Source of the DNA: Acanthochromis polyacanthus
Lineage: Eukaryota > Chordata > Actinopteri > Pomacentridae
DNA length: 64,000 nt
NCBI RefSeq assembly: GCF_021347895.1
Contig: NC_067130.1
Coordinates: 31,181,823-31,245,822 of the forward strand
Direction: 5' to 3'
This document shows, piece by piece, positions 60,580 to 64,000 of the stretch. The position numbers were made by a program, and so were the translations under genes. The notes under the pieces were generated by a model. The model did not search any database and had not been told where the DNA came from. It saw only the letters and a program-made list of their open reading frames with translations. Position 1 is the first letter of the stretch. Every line of letters starts with the position of its first letter.

Positions 60580-61540
60580 AAAAGCAGCTAGTTCGCATTA
60601 AAGTCAGGATGGTTGGTTGGTGACTCTTACCCATAATACTAAAGTTTGTATCCCGTGATGGACGAGGGACCATCGGAAATAGGTGTTTGTCATTATTTAA
60701 TTCTTCATTTTTGGTTAAAATTAGCCACAAAAACCATGGGAGATTTAGAAAATCATCCCTCTTTGTTGGACATTTTTACATGTTAGAAGCGGGCTTGGTA
60801 CCAAAATACTTTAGAGTGTGGAAGCTTGTTTTGTTTGTTGGGTAAAAAAATGTATTCTGGTTGAAAATAATTCAAATATTCTGGGCACTAGAGTCAATAT
60901 ATGGTTAGATAGTTGGTTTCGGCAACCAAATTTCCACAAAATTATGTTCCTAAACAATTAAAGTGCATTTTTAATTACATTTTGAAGAATTTGGTTGTGA
61001 AATAAACATAACTTGGGACTGTGATGTGGTGGGAAAGGCAGCCAGTTGAAATCAGGAGGGTTGGTTGGTTAGTAACTTTCGCACAGAAGTTTGCATCCCT
61101 TGATGGATGAGAGACAGTCGTAAAAAAGTTCAATTTTAGTTTATACTCCATTTCTGGTTCAGTTTTCGAACAAAAACTACAGCAGGTTAGTTGTGTAGGA
61201 ATGTAATTTCTGGAGACTCAGTTGAAGCTGCAATTTATTAGAAGTTCCAGCTAGATCCCACAGAGTAAGACTGAGCTTACAACACAGGGTGAGGGATGTT
61301 CTACATTTGCCTAATTGTCACCAAATGGTTCAGTATTGTCTCAGAAGTCTGATCTATCTGGTTCCTCTGAGCCACAGAGCTCCACTGTTGTCCAAAGCCT
61401 ATTAAAAACACATCAGTGAGCCTCACTGATGCACCTGGTGACATGTTCATTATTACCACCAACACAAACACTGTAGTTTGTTTGGACTCAGTCCTGCTGC
61501 CACTAGCTGCCAATAGTTCCCAACAAAACTACAGTTTCTG
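60580..61540. repeat. Duplicated intronic segment B (right of the AD2 exon)
   Basis: The order is the same as in segment A: GTTGGTTGGTGACTCTTAC, GATGGACGAGGGACCATCGG, TACATGTTAGAAGC, then a second unit from 61050, TGGAGACTCAGTTGAAGC, CCCACAGAGTAAGACTGAG and TCTGATCTATCTGGTTCCTC. It has no MITE. The AD2 exon lies between A and B. Confidence 0.75.
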
Positions 61541-62642
61541 TTTGAGAGATACGTGCTAAAAGATACGGCATTACGATACTTTTTCAGTCTGTTGTAAGAA
61601 AATCAGAAAAGTTATTTTATCTTGTATGCCTATGTATATTATAAATACAGTCTGTCTCTTTGGATTTTATGATCTAATTTCTACCCGTTTGAACGCTGTT
61701 GATTGGAGTCATTGAATCACCTATGAATTCATACCAAAGAGTGACTGAAGCTGCTGAAGTTGAACCAGAAATTGACCTTTTAATGGGATCATAACCTCAG
61801 CAGACTAGTAAAATCTACGAAGGATTGGCTCCAAAACAAGAAATGGAAAGTTATGGAGTGGATGTGTCAAATTCCAAGAAGAAGAAAACCCTTAAGTATC
61901 TTGCAATCAAAGGAATTTTGCAGGAACAGTGATAAGACTTTTAGGAAATCGATGTCCGCAATGGTGGGCAATTGTGCAAAACCCTACAAGAAGTTATTTC
62001 CACTAAAGGGGCCAACACTAGCAGCTGAGACCAAGGTTGTAAGTCTTTTTTCCACAAAATATTACGACATTTATTTACAATTTTCTGAAATAACTGAGTA
62101 AAAAAAGCTAATTGTGATGTTCTTCAGATATATCACCTTTATCTGTTGGCACTTCATCAAAGAAGATCAAATATTTGCCCATCAAAATGTCCACTTATGG
62201 CTGGGACAACATTTAAACCACTTTGTGTTTGTCTTTTAATTCAAAAGTAAAGCAAGTGAAACAATGAAAAGCAAATTGAGCTCTTTAGTTTTCAGTTCAC
62301 CCAAATCAAAGTAAACCTCTGGTGAGTCTCCACAAACATGCTTTTGGTTTTATTTACGGTATCACATTTGTTAGGATGTAGTTTGTACTGCAGACCCAAC
62401 GGAACATGTCAGTTAAATACCCGTTTTCTTGGGACAGTGTTTTTGTCACTCCACATGGTCGTTTCTAAAAGTTTTAAAGTGTGGGAAAGCAGCATAAACA
62501 AACATATATCTCTCTAAAATGCTTTGATGACATTGTAGGAGATCTGAAACGTCGGCTAACAAAAATAAAAGTTTTCTGCAAGCAGAAAGATGTGGTTTTG
62601 GATGAATAAACTGCATAGATAACAGTATCTGTATCTACTTAC

Positions 62643-62722
62643 CAGAGAGTGCAATGGAGCCTCGTAGTTTGGCGACGACGCTCCCTGTCCGCCATTCCTC
62701 GACCAAACGGCCGAACTGGCAG
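62643..62722 (-). CDS. tcf4: tcf4 coding exon (first of six in window), before the QSRIED exon
   Basis: This exon gives residues 1-26 of the visible protein, including [20 protein letters not shown]. The segment matches the Ser/Pro-rich stretch that leads into activation domain 2 of the E protein TCF4. The acceptor is a pyrimidine tract ending in CTAG just right of 62722, and the donor is CTG|GTAAGT at its left edge. The exon is 80 nt: two bases finish a codon begun upstream, then 26 codons follow. Its last codon (Leu) joins directly to Gln of the next exon, giving the family sequence [11 protein letters not shown]. Earlier exons, with activation domain 1, are not in the window. TCF12 is similar here, so the assignment to tcf4 rests on the later exons. 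Confidence 0.9.
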
Positions 62723-62724
62723 CT

Positions 62725-64000
62725 AGAAAAGAGAGGACAAAGAAAAATCATCATGAGACGACATTTGGAACAATAAAAGGTCAGATGCAACTGGGTCATG
62801 TTTATTAAACTTTTATTTGTGTTCTCTGATGGAGGAACCTGAAGCGCTCTCTAGCCTCCGGACTGCAGCCCCCAGCGAGCATCCAGAAAATGACTGGATG
62901 TCTGCGTGTAGATTAGAGGCAAAAAAACAACCTTGTCTGTTTTTGTAAAGAAAAAAGCCACTCGACGTGAAGACAAAACATCTTCACACACAAGGAGACT
63001 CTCATCGCATCCACTCTTAGTGCTCAGACATAATAGGCGTCGAGACGAGGAAGGGGAAGACAAAAACAAACCAACTCATATCTCGTAGCAAAAATGCTAA
63101 TATCAGTCTTTTGTTTTTGAGAAGGTACAAGTGGTTGATTAGCATTGGGCCCTCAGCAGAATAAACAAGCTTTGTGTCCCTGTTTGTCTCTGCTTTTGTG
63201 CCGGTCATAGCTCTGAAGAGTCGCACCTGAATCAACAGGTCTCATTAGCTGGTAGCGAGAAGGGACGCCGACCTGACAGCATTTACATTAATATAAGGCT
63301 GTGAGATGGATGCCTTTTAAACTGATTTCAGATGGGAAACAAGTCGTAGCTTGCGAGCTAACGGCTAAAATGTGAGCCAGCTCACACTAATCAACCAGTT
63401 AGAACTACTTTGTAGTTTCTTCAAGTTTTTCAGACATGTACTGTACGTCATTTCAGTCAATAAAGAGCTACTAAAGAGAGATAAAAGCTCCTAAAGCTTG
63501 TGGAGTTGCTAACTGCTAGCTAGTTTGTTAACCTTGTTTGCTATTAAGACAGTAAGTATGGTCAAAAGTTGTATTTGACGATTTCCCCTCTCAAAACTGC
63601 CTGAACTACTCCACAGCAGATGAATGTATTGCATACTACGTGAGAAACGGTTTAAATAAAAGTGGAAGGAGAGCTATGATAGTGTCCTCCATTTTTCTGC
63701 TTTCAAGAGCCTGGTTGTACAAAAACACAGCTATGTACTCCCGCTAATATCTACAGGAACGTCACTGTAATTGACCACTTCAGCCATTTTTGTCCATTGC
63801 AATTCACAATCCAATCAAGTGCACCAAAAAGGAGTAGTTCTTAAACAGTTGTAGCTAACGAACTAACTGCTGTAATGCTAGCCAGCTAGGGCTAGCTACC
63901 CGTAACACCTGTCAGAACTTTTCTATCGCTTCTTGTATTCTACTATTTGTATTCTACCAATAGTTGTAAATGGATGTAACTTCTGTTCCATGAGAACACA
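62725..64000. other. tcf4: tcf4 intron at the window edge
   Basis: No further exon was recognised to the right edge. GCTAGC-containing repeat-like phrases recur at 63518, 63850-63900. Confidence 0.5.

Overview
This window is vertebrate nuclear DNA, most likely from a teleost fish. The case rests on short exons with GT-AG boundaries spread over large introns, a dense load of fish-type interspersed repeats (L2-like LINEs, Tc1/mariner fossils, small inverted-repeat elements, a SINE-like element), long CA microsatellites, and no operon-like gene packing. I cannot name the species.

The one confident host gene is tcf4, the class I bHLH E-protein transcription factor, on the minus strand. Six consecutive coding exons give its C-terminal 324 residues: 62643-62722, 60179-60388, 45001-45139, 39310-39475, 35271-35500 and 33929-34080. 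Every junction is GT-AG and every phase fits. They encode the end of activation domain 2, the region between it and the bHLH, the bHLH itself, the E-protein C-terminal domain and the stop codon. The N-terminal half lies beyond position 64000. A separate 3'UTR exon appears to begin at 31490 and run leftward. A tandem donor pair at exon 39310-39475 preserves the known +/-RSRS splice choice.

Region by region: 1-18 kb is gene-poor DNA with a degenerate tandem array, decayed transposons, a long hairpin element and a CpG-rich candidate minus-strand first exon near 2.6 kb. 16.97-17.36 kb is a SINE-like element with a 12-bp target duplication. 18.2-20.3 kb is a 5'-truncated non-LTR retrotransposon with an intact 580-residue reverse-transcriptase ORF. 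21.6-22.0 kb is a Tc1 transposase fossil. 22-31.5 kb is downstream DNA or tcf4 3'UTR, with a near-consensus CTCF motif at 26236. 31.5-62.7 kb is tcf4 exons and introns, and the introns hold many minisatellites. Between 41.4 and 46.3 kb lies almost 5 kb of strand-asymmetric T/C-rich sequence, interrupted by exon 45001-45139. 54-61.5 kb holds duplicated intronic segments, two of which carry clean MITE insertions whose uninterrupted counterparts are also in the window.

I found no undescribed multi-gene system. The most interesting signals are regulatory and structural: a convergent pair of CTCF-like motifs bracketing the tcf4 3' end, the conserved alternative donor, an intron inside the 3'UTR, a hairpin in a conserved-looking intronic block, and transposon insertions with in-window empty sites.
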